DNA from: JAIRLS01 sp031551455
GTDB taxonomy: Bacteria; Bacteroidota; Bacteroidia; Bacteroidales; UBA4181
Direction: 5' to 3'
Assembly: GCA_031551455.1 (NCBI GenBank)
Contig: JAVBNP010000006.1
Coordinates: 7,909 to 71,908 of the forward strand
Length of the DNA stretch: 64,000 bases
The position numbers and the translations under genes are program-made. This document shows, one piece after another, positions 1 through 9,032 of the stretch (its first letter is position 1; each line of letters begins with the position of its first letter). Under the pieces are notes generated by a model, which saw only the letters and a program-made list of their open reading frames with translations, had not been told where the DNA came from and searched no databases.

Positions 1-1245
1 AACGGCTTTCAATTGTTCCATTTGCGAAGGATTGATTTGTCCGTGGGCATTTACCTGTACGTCGAAACACATCACGCCTTCTTTTTCGAAAACTTTTTCG
101 GCCCAATCAACAAGATCTTCCGTTTTGTGTTTCGTCCCCGGCCTTCCCCAATAGTCGCCTAAAAAGGTGAAATGAAACCATTGTATTCCCGGAGCAATCC
201 ACCGTCCGGAAGGTAATTCGTTGATGTCGTTTCGTTCACCGGCGGCGTAATCGTCGTAAGGCGAGTCGTATTGTATTGCGGCAACACCATAATTGTAACT
301 GACAATGCTCTGCGGATTACCGGCTTTGGCCGCCAATGTATGCGTGCTGATATTATGTTCCAAACTCATGTCCGAACGAGTTTGAATAATCCCTCCCCGA
401 TCCCGATACATACCGTCAAACCACCATCCCGAAAGATCCTTTCCGTAACGCAACGACCATTCTTTGATGACCGATTCCCAAAGAGCTTGAGTGTATTGTG
501 ACGTGGGAGAATCCTTTCCATACGTGTATTTGAACTTTTCGCAAACGGCTTCGTTACTGATGGGCGGATTACCGGGCAGATAAAACATGAACCGAATACC
601 TTTCGCCTTCAATGCCTTAATCAAGTCGGCAGGCAGGTCGCGTTTGCTGCAAAGATCTCCCGGATTTACGCCCGTTATTTGATCATAAGCCGAGTTGGGA
701 GAATTATAATACCCGTCATTCTGTCCGAGTGCCCAAAGGACGTACTTTACGCCCGACGCTTCACATAAATCGGCAAACAAGTTGACATCAAATCCTTTGA
801 CAATCGCGTTCCACGCTTCCGAGCCGCCTTCTTTGATATATACCCCTTTAAGATAATGCACCATCAAACCCAATCCCGCATCTTTAAACCAATCCGTATT
901 CGGATTTCCCTTGTCGGCGATCGGTTTTTTGCTCACAATTTCCGCCGAAGGATAATCTTTTCCTGTCAAAGATGCTTTGATTTCGCATTTCAGATACTTC
1001 CCTGCATAATCGGTTAACAAAACGATTTCGGGCGTGTGAATTCCCGGCAAAACCGTCCAATTATCGGAACCGGGATCGCCGATATACCATTGAAACGTTG
1101 TTTCTGTTCCGGGTACGGTATTAAATTTAACCCGCACGGTGTTTTTGGCATACAAGTCACCTTCAAATGAAAGATTGGTAACAACGGGGTTTTGACAAGA
1201 AACTGCAATTACCGAAAGAATGATATACAAACAAAGTTTTTTCAT
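1..1245 (-). CDS. GH29-like alpha-L-fucosidase lipoprotein, 3' end cut by window
   Basis: The frame is open from an ATG at 1245 to base 1 (415 codons), so the C-terminus lies outside the window. A lipoprotein signal (MKKLCLYIILSVIAVSC, acylated Cys about 17) is followed by a short beta-sandwich domain (about 20-100, with FQWYIGDPGSDNW) and a TIM-barrel catalytic domain beginning DWFKDAGLGLMVHYLKG. The stretch GWWFDGMYRDRG holds an Asp near residue 277 in the W-x-D-G setting of the GH29 nucleophile. Known for the family: hydrolysis of alpha-L-fucosides or related sugars at the cell surface or in the periplasm. It is the last visible gene of the minus-strand catabolic operon. GH29 membership is judged by motif only, and the acid/base residue was not identified. 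Confidence 0.72.
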   Translation of the reverse strand, partial: MKKLCLYIILSVIAVSCQNPVVTNLSFEGDLYAKNTVRVKFNTVPGTETTFQWYIGDPGSDNWTVLPGIHTPEIVLLTDYAGKYLKCEIKASLTGKDYPSAEIVSKKPIADKGNPNTDWFKDAGLGLMVHYLKGVYIKEGGSEAWNAIVKGFDVNLFADLCEASGVKYVLWALGQNDGYYNSPNSAYDQITGVNPGDLCSKRDLPADLIKALKAKGIRFMFYLPGNPPISNEAVCEKFKYTYGKDSPTSQYTQALWESVIKEWSLRYGKDLSGWWFDGMYRDRGGIIQTRSDMSLEHNISTHTLAAKAGNPQSIVSYNYGVAAIQYDSPYDDYAAGERNDINELPSGRWIAPGIQWFHFTFLGDYWGRPGTKHKTEDLVDWAEKVFEKEGVMCFDVQVNAHGQINPSQMEQLKAV

Positions 1246-1324
1246 AACGTATGAAGTATTAAAATATTAAAATAACAAATTTATAATCAACTGTTTATTT
1301 GATTAATTTATCGCGAATATTTCA

Positions 1325-2605
1325 TTACTTTTCCGACTTCAAAAGGTTACCGGATAACATGATTTTTCCCAAGTATATATTTCTTTTCGGCAAATCTTTG
1401 CGAATGTCGTCTGACAATTCCGCTGCCGGCGGATCGGTTTGTTTGTCGAAAGGAGTGGGATCAACCGTCAATGTTACCGTATGTTCTCCGTCTTCGAGTT
1501 CGGGCAACCAAAAATAGTGATAACGGTAATACGTGCAATATTTGTCGAAACGACGAATCGGTATCGGGGATTGATTGTCAATGCGTACGATAACACTACC
1601 CGTTCCGGGACCGATCACATCAAAAAAACCGATGCGCGTACCTTTGAAACGGACGGTTATTTGATCATCGGCTCCGGTTCCGCAAAAAAGTTCCGGTAAT
1701 TCGGCTTTGAAACGATCGTATATTTCGTTGCCGGTGCCAAGTTGCTGCCAATTACCCGACATCTTTGCTTTCGTTACGGAATACCATCCGTATTTTTCGT
1801 AATTGTTTGGACTCAACGGTTTTCCCGGTTTTTTCCGAACGTGTTGTTTCATTCCCGACATGATGTCAAACGCGTCCGTTAGCGCTTGCGTGTATATCTC
1901 ATGTCCTTCTCGCGTGGGATGTACTCCATCGTATGAAAAAATAATCTTATCGCCGTAATCCTTGCCCTTTTCTCCTTTTACGATCGTTTTTCCGGCAGCA
2001 ACCGATTTTGCCAACGCAAAATCCAACGCGATGGAAGGTATCTTATAATAATCCGCCACTCGTTCCATGACGCGCGCCGAATACCAATGTCGGCCTTGCA
2101 GGTTGGTTGCCGTCATCCTATCGGTGGCGGTGTACAAGAAACAAATATCGGTTTTGGAATTTCGGTCCAGAATTTGACGCACAATCCCTTCCATGGCATC
2201 AATGATTTTTACGGAATCAATGCCGTCATCGTTCACGGCATATTCCACGAACACCAAATCGGGCTGGTGTGATAAAACATCATCTTCCGTGCGTACCGCA
2301 CCGAGATCGGAACATGTACCGCCGATGGCAGCATTTATCATGGTAAAAGGAACACCGGGATACATTTCCCGAAACCGTTTTTCGGTCTGCACCCGATAAC
2401 CGTATCCCGCATTGGTGATGCTTCCGCCGAAATAAACGACGGTTACGGGCTTTTTCTCTTTAACTTTGGTAAAGAAATTCGGTAATCCGTCGCGTACGGT
2501 CAATGTATTTTCGGGAACGGATTGTGCCAATGAAGTTATCGAGAAACAGCCGATCAACAAACATGTCGATAATGCGGCAATAATGCAAATATTAATTTTT
2601 TTCAT
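1325..2605 (-). CDS. Secreted SGNH/GDSL-family esterase, two-domain
   Basis: Predicted 426-residue exported hydrolase. The start was set at 2605 because MKKINICIIAALSTCLL begins a good signal peptide; a longer frame up to 2677 adds unlikely residues. SGNH blocks are clear: YFGGSITNAGYGYR (nucleophile Ser, block I), VEYAVNDDG (block III Asn) and DGVHPTREGHEIY (catalytic Asp and His, block V). After about residue 270 comes a beta-rich domain (IGFFDVIGPGTGSVIVRID) that may bind carbohydrate. Known for the family: removal of acetyl or other acyl groups from glycans. Its place beside a fucosidase-like gene suggests deacylation of the same glycan. The substrate is unknown. Confidence 0.8.
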   Translation of the reverse strand: MKKINICIIAALSTCLLIGCFSITSLAQSVPENTLTVRDGLPNFFTKVKEKKPVTVVYFGGSITNAGYGYRVQTEKRFREMYPGVPFTMINAAIGGTCSDLGAVRTEDDVLSHQPDLVFVEYAVNDDGIDSVKIIDAMEGIVRQILDRNSKTDICFLYTATDRMTATNLQGRHWYSARVMERVADYYKIPSIALDFALAKSVAAGKTIVKGEKGKDYGDKIIFSYDGVHPTREGHEIYTQALTDAFDIMSGMKQHVRKKPGKPLSPNNYEKYGWYSVTKAKMSGNWQQLGTGNEIYDRFKAELPELFCGTGADDQITVRFKGTRIGFFDVIGPGTGSVIVRIDNQSPIPIRRFDKYCTYYRYHYFWLPELEDGEHTVTLTVDPTPFDKQTDPPAAELSDDIRKDLPKRNIYLGKIMLSGNLLKSEK

Positions 2606-2777
2606 AATCGAATAAATCCGTCGTACTATTATAACGTTTAAAGGATTTGTAAAAACGGAAAATACCTTGATGTACAATATTTCAAAAGATATCGATTATC
2701 GCAATATTTGCCGTTCATGTAAAATTCGAAATCGATTTCATCCCGGCGAAATCGATTTCGAAAATCCGAAGCCGTTG

Positions 2778-4097
2778 TCAGAACTTGAAATACTTTTCTC
2801 TGATGGGGATATTCAATAGAGCCGAAGCCGCGTTGTCGCCGATGAAGTCTTCCTTAACGGGGTCCCAGCTTAATTTCGATCCGATTTTTACCGCAATCAA
2901 ACCCAGTTGACACATGGATATGGTACGATGTGCGGTTTCGAGCGGTTCTGCCGATTGTCTTTTTTCTTTGATTGCCAAAAGGAAATCGTCCTTATCGCTC
3001 AAATCGGATTTGAATGATTTTTCGTTACTCCCCAAAGGAGTACTTAATATCGCGTCGGACGAAGCCGAAAGTTTGTCGGGATATTCTATTTCCACCCAGC
3101 CGTTCGTGCCTTCAAAACGCACATAAGGACGTTCTATTTTGAAAAATACTTCCACGCCGTCGGCAAATTTGTAACGAATGTCAAAACGATTCATCGTATT
3201 CCACAAACCTTTGTCGAAATCGCCGTTTCCTTCTATTTCTATAGGGCCCGTGTACTCGCTGTTATTTCCCCATTGCACGATTCCGACCAAATGAGCTCCC
3301 CAGTTGGAAATCATACCATTGCAATAATCGCTCACGCGCATCCAACCCGGACGGCCGTATTTTTTTTGCGCATGTACGCGTTTTTCGGTGTAAGGCGCTT
3401 CCCAAGCAGGTCCCAACCAAAAATCATAATTCAACTCTTTGGGAACGGGCATCGTGAGTTGCGGCGGCAGCGGATCGCCGTTCAGTTCGGGAGGAACGGC
3501 AACATAAATTCTTTGTATTTTTCCGATACGACCGTTACGAATGACCTCGACGAATTGCTGCATCGCCGGGATCGTACGGAATTCGCTGTCGTTTCGCGTA
3601 ATTACTTTCGATTTTTTGACTGCTTCCACCAATTTGCGGCCGTGCTCGATGCAGGTCGAAATAGGTTTTTCCAACGAGACGTGTTTTCCCGCGCGAACGG
3701 CGTCAATGGCCATCGGCACATGCCAATGGTCGGGCAACGACAACATGACGGCATCGATGCTTTTATCCTGCAACAATTTCCGATAGTCGGTGTATGCTTT
3801 GCAACCCTTATACGTTTTGCCCGATTCTTCGGTATAAAAATCATTTACTTGTTTTTGGGCGGCGTCCAATCTCCAAGTATCGATATCGCAAACGGCAACC
3901 ACTTGCCCGTGCGGCGACTTCAACAATTGAGGAATATTCGGATTGACCATTTGACGACCGCATCCGATGCAGGCAACCGTAATCCGATTACTCGGCGCCG
4001 TTTTACCGAAAACCGTTGAGGGAACAACCGTCGGCATTAAAAAAGTTCCCGCGGCAAGCGCAGCGCTTTTTTTCAAAAATTCTCTTCGTTCATTCAT
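2778..4097 (-). CDS. Tat-exported Gfo/Idh/MocA family oxidoreductase
   Basis: 439-residue NAD(P)-dependent oxidoreductase. The start at 4097 gives MNERREFLKKSAALAAG, a twin-arginine signal; the open frame runs further upstream but without a signal. The Rossmann start ITVACIGCGRQ is followed by VVAVCDID and the family motif EKPIST (catalytic-region Lys). Known for the family: oxidation or reduction of sugar hydroxyls, including C3 oxidation of glycosides by Tat-exported members. The nearby DUF1080 protein and TIM-barrel isomerase are the usual partners of a 3-keto-glycoside cleavage route. It lies downstream of a UroD-type gene, across a 118-bp gap that carries a hairpin. Confidence 0.85.
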   Translation of the reverse strand: MNERREFLKKSAALAAGTFLMPTVVPSTVFGKTAPSNRITVACIGCGRQMVNPNIPQLLKSPHGQVVAVCDIDTWRLDAAQKQVNDFYTEESGKTYKGCKAYTDYRKLLQDKSIDAVMLSLPDHWHVPMAIDAVRAGKHVSLEKPISTCIEHGRKLVEAVKKSKVITRNDSEFRTIPAMQQFVEVIRNGRIGKIQRIYVAVPPELNGDPLPPQLTMPVPKELNYDFWLGPAWEAPYTEKRVHAQKKYGRPGWMRVSDYCNGMISNWGAHLVGIVQWGNNSEYTGPIEIEGNGDFDKGLWNTMNRFDIRYKFADGVEVFFKIERPYVRFEGTNGWVEIEYPDKLSASSDAILSTPLGSNEKSFKSDLSDKDDFLLAIKEKRQSAEPLETAHRTISMCQLGLIAVKIGSKLSWDPVKEDFIGDNAASALLNIPIREKYFKF

Positions 4098-4169
4098 GAT
4101 ATTATGTTTTGTATTATTCGATAAAATTCCCTTTCCTTTGTTTTCCCGAAGCCGGTTCAACAACACGAC

Positions 4170-4206
4170 TCCCCCTCTCCATGTGGGAGAAGGGGTCGGG
4201 GGGAGA
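4170..4206. repeat. C/G-rich intergenic hairpin inside the operon
   Basis: An imperfect inverted repeat: C-rich CCCCCTCTCC at 4171-4180 faces GGGAGAAGGGG at 4185-4195, followed by another G-run. It lies between two minus-strand operon genes. It resembles widespread dispersed intergenic repeats and could act as a partial terminator or an mRNA-stabilising hairpin. Function not shown. Confidence 0.5.
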
Positions 4207-4215
4207 GGCGCTCAT

Positions 4216-5379
4216 TTACGCATATTCATTCCAAGTTTCCCACATGGCCCAGAAATTTTCGGGCGGAACATCTTCTTGCACATTATGTACAGGCGCAAAA
4301 ACAAAACCGCCGCCCGGCGCCATGATGTCGATGATGCGTCGCACCTCGTCGCGTACCTGTTCCGGTGTACCGTTATTCAATGTCGATTGCGTATCCACGC
4401 CGCCGCCCCAGAATGTGATATCTTTTCCGAAATCTTTCTTCAAACCTTTCAATTCCATATTTTTGGCGGTAAACTGCACCGGATTCAGAATATCCACGCC
4501 GGCATCTATCAAATCGGGAATAATGGGACGAATGGAACCGCAGCAATGCAGGAACACTTTTGCATGCGGCAACCTTTTTTTCACGTGCGTGAATAATGTT
4601 TTCATACGCGGAATGACGGTTGCACGAAGCAGATCCGGTTCCAAAATGGTTGCATCCTGCGAACCCAAATCATCGCATTCCGATATTACTTGTATTTTAT
4701 GTTCGTTTCCCGTTTTTTTCGCCCAATCGATAATGGCGTCCCAATAATTGATTTTGTCTTCGAGAATAATATCGAATAAAGCATCCACGCCTTCGGGATC
4801 GATCATCGTGTCCAAAAACCAATTTTCATAACCGCGGATACGTAACGAATTTTCGGTAAATCCTGCCGTATTGCGGTCGGCAATGCAACAAGAATCGCCT
4901 ACTTGAAGCACTTGCCAATCCATGCATTTCTCCAAATCCGCAATGTACGACTTCCAATCGGGTCGCGGCAACTTATGTAAATTACCCGAGATGGTTTCAC
5001 AACCATCCAACGGCGAACCCACCAAGTTGAAATAAATATCTTTCCCTTCCTGATACGTCCATTTGCAACCGTAAAAATCGTACACGGTGGTGATGTTCCC
5101 CTCGACGATTTTATTCTTGTCGTATTCGAGTATGCGCGTGGCGCCGATACGACGTGTGTCCGATTTCAACTTCACCAGATTCTCTTCGATCGGGGTGATG
5201 ATTTGTTGTATCGGATCGACCATTTCGGGATTGTAATCGATAGACAATCCTTTGAATTTCATCGCTTTTTGGTAAGCATTTTTAGTGATGGCCGTCACCG
5301 TGGTACCCGAAAGATCGTAAGGAACTCTGTCCGGTTCCTCATGATTCAGGGCTTTTGCAATTCTTTCTTTTCCGTTCAT
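4216..5379 (-). CDS. Uroporphyrinogen decarboxylase-family methyltransferase-like protein
   Basis: 387-residue UroD-fold protein starting MNGKERIAKALNHEEPDR, the usual N-terminus of UroD-like corrinoid methyltransferase relatives and not of heme-pathway HemE. The Zn-type motif FLHCCGS (His about 278, Cys about 280) is present. The distal Cys of MtaA/MtbA proteins is not: the C-terminus reads APVHNVQEDVPPEN. Other members act as substrate:corrinoid or corrinoid:carrier methyltransferases. A corrinoid protein and a second UroD protein are in the same operon, so this one could be the substrate-specific component. Both its direction of methyl transfer and its substrate are inference. Confidence 0.78.
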   Translation of the reverse strand: MNGKERIAKALNHEEPDRVPYDLSGTTVTAITKNAYQKAMKFKGLSIDYNPEMVDPIQQIITPIEENLVKLKSDTRRIGATRILEYDKNKIVEGNITTVYDFYGCKWTYQEGKDIYFNLVGSPLDGCETISGNLHKLPRPDWKSYIADLEKCMDWQVLQVGDSCCIADRNTAGFTENSLRIRGYENWFLDTMIDPEGVDALFDIILEDKINYWDAIIDWAKKTGNEHKIQVISECDDLGSQDATILEPDLLRATVIPRMKTLFTHVKKRLPHAKVFLHCCGSIRPIIPDLIDAGVDILNPVQFTAKNMELKGLKKDFGKDITFWGGGVDTQSTLNNGTPEQVRDEVRRIIDIMAPGGGFVFAPVHNVQEDVPPENFWAMWETWNEYA

Positions 5380-5434
5380 GATATATTTATATTTTGATGA
5401 TGATGTGTTTCTTAATTATCGAATAAAAAATCGT

Positions 5435-6691
5435 TTATATTTTGATTGGTTTGATCTTCGGAAGCAACAATTGTATAACGGTTAAGGCTATGAAATAACC
5501 GAAAGCCGCTACCGTAAAAGGTATGATGTAGCCGTCCGTACCCGATCCTTGTAAAGCTGCGCCGATCAACAACGGGGCTATGAACCCGCCGACCGCTCCC
5601 GCAAATCCGCCCAATCCGGAAACGGATGCTGTAACTTTTTTCGGAAATACGTCGCTCATCAAGCTGAAAATATTGGCCGACCAACCGCAGTGTCCGCCTG
5701 CCGCAACGGCAATCAAGGCAACCGCGGTCCATACGCCTTCCGCGTGCGGAACGTACATTACGGGAAGAGCACATATCGCGCAAGCCAACATGCTCAATTT
5801 ACGTCCTCTGTTCAAGTTATTCCCTTGTTTCAACAGCTTGGACGACAACCATCCCAAAAGAATTCCGCCACCCCACGATACCGAGTATACAGTAAAAAAA
5901 GGCAATCCTATTTGCGTTAGTTCCAACCCAAATTTGGCTTTTAGGAATTTTGCGCCCCAGAACAGATAAAACCACCAAATGGGATCGGCCATGAATTTTC
6001 CGACGAGAATGGCCCACGTGGCACGATAACTTAACAGTTTTGAGTAAGCAACCTTTTCCGTCGTCGATTCTTCCTTGTCGCTTAAAATGTAATCCAATTC
6101 GGCTTGGTTTACTTTTTTGCTTTGTTCGGGCACGGAATAAAATTTCCACCAAAGAATGATCCAGATGATTGCGATCGGAAAAGTCCAAACGAATGCAACA
6201 CGCCAAGTCCCGAACGTCGCTACCAACAAAGGGATGATCAGCGGGGCCGTCATGCTGCCGACATTAGCGCCGCCGTTGAAAATACTCACCGCAAGCGCCC
6301 GTTCTTTTTTCGGAAACCATTGGGCTACCGTTTTATTTGCCGCGGGAAAACTGCCCGATTGTCCGATGGAAAGAGCAAACCGACTTACCGCCATTCCGAT
6401 CCATGACGAAACCAGAGCATGCGCCAGTTGTGCAATACTCCATAACCCCATCGAAACGGCGTAACCTTTTTTCGTTCCCATACGGTCGACGATCCGACCC
6501 ATGATGAGGAAACAGATGGCATAACCGATCATAAAAGCGGAAGTGACATATCCGTATTGTTTTTCCGTCCATTCTATCGGCAGGTACGGCGCCATGATCC
6601 CCAAAGCGCCACGGTCAATGTACAGCAATGTGGTGGCTATGAATAGTAAGGAGAGGATGAACCACCTGATTTTGGTTTTCTTTTGTTCCAT
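5435..6691 (-). CDS. MFS transporter, anion:cation symporter / hexuronate type
   Basis: 418 residues with about 12 hydrophobic segments. The N-terminus reads IRWFILSLLFIATTLLYIDRGALGIMAP, and the cytoplasmic loop GRIVDRMGTKKGYA has the D-R-x-G-x-[KR] motif of MFS loop 2-3. The overall pattern resembles ExuT/GudP-like transporters of sugar acids. In the operon it would import the product released by the periplasmic oxidoreductase, DUF1080 protein and glycosidase. The gaps to the flanking genes are 55 and 124 bp. The substrate cannot be read from the sequence. Confidence 0.85.
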   Translation of the reverse strand: MEQKKTKIRWFILSLLFIATTLLYIDRGALGIMAPYLPIEWTEKQYGYVTSAFMIGYAICFLIMGRIVDRMGTKKGYAVSMGLWSIAQLAHALVSSWIGMAVSRFALSIGQSGSFPAANKTVAQWFPKKERALAVSIFNGGANVGSMTAPLIIPLLVATFGTWRVAFVWTFPIAIIWIILWWKFYSVPEQSKKVNQAELDYILSDKEESTTEKVAYSKLLSYRATWAILVGKFMADPIWWFYLFWGAKFLKAKFGLELTQIGLPFFTVYSVSWGGGILLGWLSSKLLKQGNNLNRGRKLSMLACAICALPVMYVPHAEGVWTAVALIAVAAGGHCGWSANIFSLMSDVFPKKVTASVSGLGGFAGAVGGFIAPLLIGAALQGSGTDGYIIPFTVAAFGYFIALTVIQLLLPKIKPIKI

Positions 6692-6815
6692 TATTGGTTG
6701 TTTTTATGATTTTGTCGTATTAATAAATAACGATTAAAGGATTAGTATTTATTATTGATGATGCATAAAACAGACTGTTTATTCCTAATTTAAAAGAACA
6801 TCGATCGGGTATTCG

Positions 6816-7670
6816 TTATTTCAAAGCTGTAACAACGCCTTTAAAATAACCCGCCGATTCGGCCACGATTCTCACCGTATCTTCTTTATTTTCGGTACCC
6901 GTTTCCATGCTGCATGCTCCGGCGTAACCTATTTTTTTCAAGGTACGTACCAGCAGCGGAATATCGATAACTCCTCGTCCGATAATGCAAATTTTTTCGC
7001 TTTTCCCGGCGCCCGTAGCATCGTTCAAATGCATATCGAACAAACGGTCGTGATAATTTTCAATGTCAGCAATCGGATTAAGTCCGTCACGTACGGTATG
7101 TCCGATATCCAGGCATAAACCGATGCGCGGATCGAGGTCTTTGATATATTTCATCACGTCGGTAGCATTGGGGTATAAATCTATGTCGGGTCCGTGGTTA
7201 TGGATAGCATACCGGAAATCGTATTCCTTAACCTTTTTTTCCACATACGGCAACATTTCATGATTCGGAACGCCCACGATCAGTTTTACCCCAACTCGAC
7301 GGGCATAATCGAAAGCGGCATCCGTTTCGGCTTCCGTTTTCATGTAGATGGGACCGGCCGCATAACCCGTGACGTTTTTGGCGGCAAGTTTGGCTTTAAA
7401 AGCGGCTATTTCTTCATCGGTACTTGTCATTGGCAAGTGAAAATCTTTGATGCACAAATAATGCAAGTCCAATTGCTGCAGAACTTCCAACGTTTCGTCG
7501 ATGTCGAATTTTGCAAACGTATATCCGGCAACGGACAAATTAAACTTTGCATCCGGATCTTTTTGCGGGGCGGAGTTGGTACATGAATTTTGCCCCACAA
7601 GAAGCGGAACGGCACTTGCGGCGAGCAATCCCGCGCCGGCTTTTTTTACGAAATTTCTTCTCGTGGTCAT
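6816..7670 (-). CDS. Tat-exported sugar phosphate isomerase/epimerase-like TIM barrel
   Basis: 284 residues of the xylose-isomerase-like (AP endonuclease 2) TIM-barrel family. The N-terminus MTTRRNFVKKAGAGLLAAS is a twin-arginine signal, and a Cys near residue 30 could also be lipidated. Metal-ligand motifs of the fold are visible: CLDIGHTVRDG, FDMHLNDATG and CSMETGTEN. Known for related proteins: isomerisation or epimerisation of keto sugars, and cleavage of 3-keto-glycosides together with Gfo/Idh enzymes. Its Tat signal matches that of the Gfo/Idh protein of the operon, so both should act outside the cytoplasm. The exact reaction is unknown. Confidence 0.8.
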   Translation of the reverse strand: MTTRRNFVKKAGAGLLAASAVPLLVGQNSCTNSAPQKDPDAKFNLSVAGYTFAKFDIDETLEVLQQLDLHYLCIKDFHLPMTSTDEEIAAFKAKLAAKNVTGYAAGPIYMKTEAETDAAFDYARRVGVKLIVGVPNHEMLPYVEKKVKEYDFRYAIHNHGPDIDLYPNATDVMKYIKDLDPRIGLCLDIGHTVRDGLNPIADIENYHDRLFDMHLNDATGAGKSEKICIIGRGVIDIPLLVRTLKKIGYAGACSMETGTENKEDTVRIVAESAGYFKGVVTALK

Positions 7671-7691
7671 TTTAATAGTGTTTTGATATGG

Positions 7692-8879
7692 TTATCGATA
7701 AGCTTTTTTCATGATTTGAACCGTTTCGTCGAACGAAAGCGTATAACGGTCGCGCGCAAAAAGTTTTCCCATGGTATCGTATGCTTTTTGGGCTAACGAG
7801 GGGATGTCTTCCACGCGGATGCCGTAATCGGACATTTTCAAATCGTCGACGCTACAAGAACGACGCAACTTTGCCAATGCGGTCACGAAAAGTTCTCCCC
7901 GTTTTTCGGGTGCCGTGTTTTCCGTATCTTCTCCCATAGCCTTTGCGAGATCGCCGAGCAATTCCGGAATTTTATCGGCAAAGAACGAGAAAAACGAATC
8001 GGACAACATGATCAGTCCCGCGCCGTGCGGCAAATCGGGGCTTACCGCACTCAACGCATGTTCCATGGAGTGATGGGAGGTGGTGGAAGAAATCGATTCC
8101 ACCAAACCCGAAAGCGTATTGGCAAAAGCTACTTGCGTGCGGGCTTCCAAGTCGTTGCCGTTCGTTACCGCGCACGGTAAATATTTTGTTACCAATTCCG
8201 CACTCTTCAAGGCATACAAATTACTGATGGGGGTCGCGGCATTGGAAATATAACCTTCAACGGCATGAAACAATGCATCGAAACCCTGATAGGCAGTGAG
8301 TTTCGAGGGAACCGAAAGCATTAATTCGGGATCAACGATCGACAAGGTCGGGAAGGTATCCGGACGACCCAAGCCGATTTTTTCGTTGGTGTCTTCTCTG
8401 GTAATCACCGTCCACGGATCGGCTTCGGTACCGGTGCCGGCGGTTGTGGTAATGGCTATGATCGGCAAGGCTTTGTTCGGAGCGGTTTTCTTTCCGCCAC
8501 TGCCCGCCGCGATATAATCCCAATAATCACCCGGATTGTGAACCATCAAAGCGATGCTTTTGGCCGAATCGATCGAGCTGCCTCCTCCGAGGCCGATCAC
8601 GAAATCGCAGTTTTCTTTGCGCGCCAGTTCGGCGCCTTCGGCAACGTGCGGCAATATCGGATTTGCCAGTATTTTATCGAAAACGACGGCTTCAGTTTGG
8701 TTGTTTTCTTTCAACAACGCCAGTACTCGATCCAAATAACCGTTCGCTTTCATGGATTTTCCGGCCGATGTAACCACAAGGGCCTTTTTTCCGGGTAAAG
8801 GAATTTTACCTAATTCGTTCAATTTCCCGGGACCGAACAAAATTTTCGTCGGGATGAAATAAGTAAACTCGTTGTTCAT
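7692..8879 (-). CDS. Iron-containing alcohol dehydrogenase
   Basis: 395 residues from the ATG at 8879 (MNNEFTYFIPTKILFGPGK, the normal start of the family); a frame extending to 9014 adds 45 residues unlike it. NAD-binding motifs GLGGGSSIDSAKSIAL and TTAGTGTEADPW are present, as are metal-ligand regions GFDALFHAVEGYISN and SHHSMEHALSAV plus LPHGAGL. Known for the family: Fe-dependent NAD(P)-linked oxidation or reduction of alcohols and aldehydes such as 1,2-propanediol, lactaldehyde or methanol. Lactaldehyde reduction would fit fucose catabolism. In a methyl-transfer operon a short-chain alcohol is also possible. The substrate is not determined. Confidence 0.9.
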   Translation of the reverse strand: MNNEFTYFIPTKILFGPGKLNELGKIPLPGKKALVVTSAGKSMKANGYLDRVLALLKENNQTEAVVFDKILANPILPHVAEGAELARKENCDFVIGLGGGSSIDSAKSIALMVHNPGDYWDYIAAGSGGKKTAPNKALPIIAITTTAGTGTEADPWTVITREDTNEKIGLGRPDTFPTLSIVDPELMLSVPSKLTAYQGFDALFHAVEGYISNAATPISNLYALKSAELVTKYLPCAVTNGNDLEARTQVAFANTLSGLVESISSTTSHHSMEHALSAVSPDLPHGAGLIMLSDSFFSFFADKIPELLGDLAKAMGEDTENTAPEKRGELFVTALAKLRRSCSVDDLKMSDYGIRVEDIPSLAQKAYDTMGKLFARDRYTLSFDETVQIMKKAYR

Positions 8880-9032
8880 GGTGATAAAATTTTTATTACG
8901 CGTTACCGTGCTTTTCGTTGTTATACGCAACTTGACGACATACGGTCGTCGAAAAAGCGAACCATCCGTCGGAATATGCTTGCGACATACGCCGACGGAT
9001 GCGGTTCGAAACAAAATCGGATTTCCGAAATA

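Noticed and set aside
3273..4019. 248-codon plus-strand open frame opposite the Gfo/Idh gene
   Set aside because: It lies entirely antisense to a gene with clear Tat and Rossmann motifs and has no recognisable domain or start context; it reflects codon bias of the real gene.
8880..9014. 45-codon extension of the Fe-ADH frame
   Set aside because: Fe-ADH proteins start at the position of MNNEFTYF; the extension is basic, lacks a signal and is AT-rich intergenic DNA.
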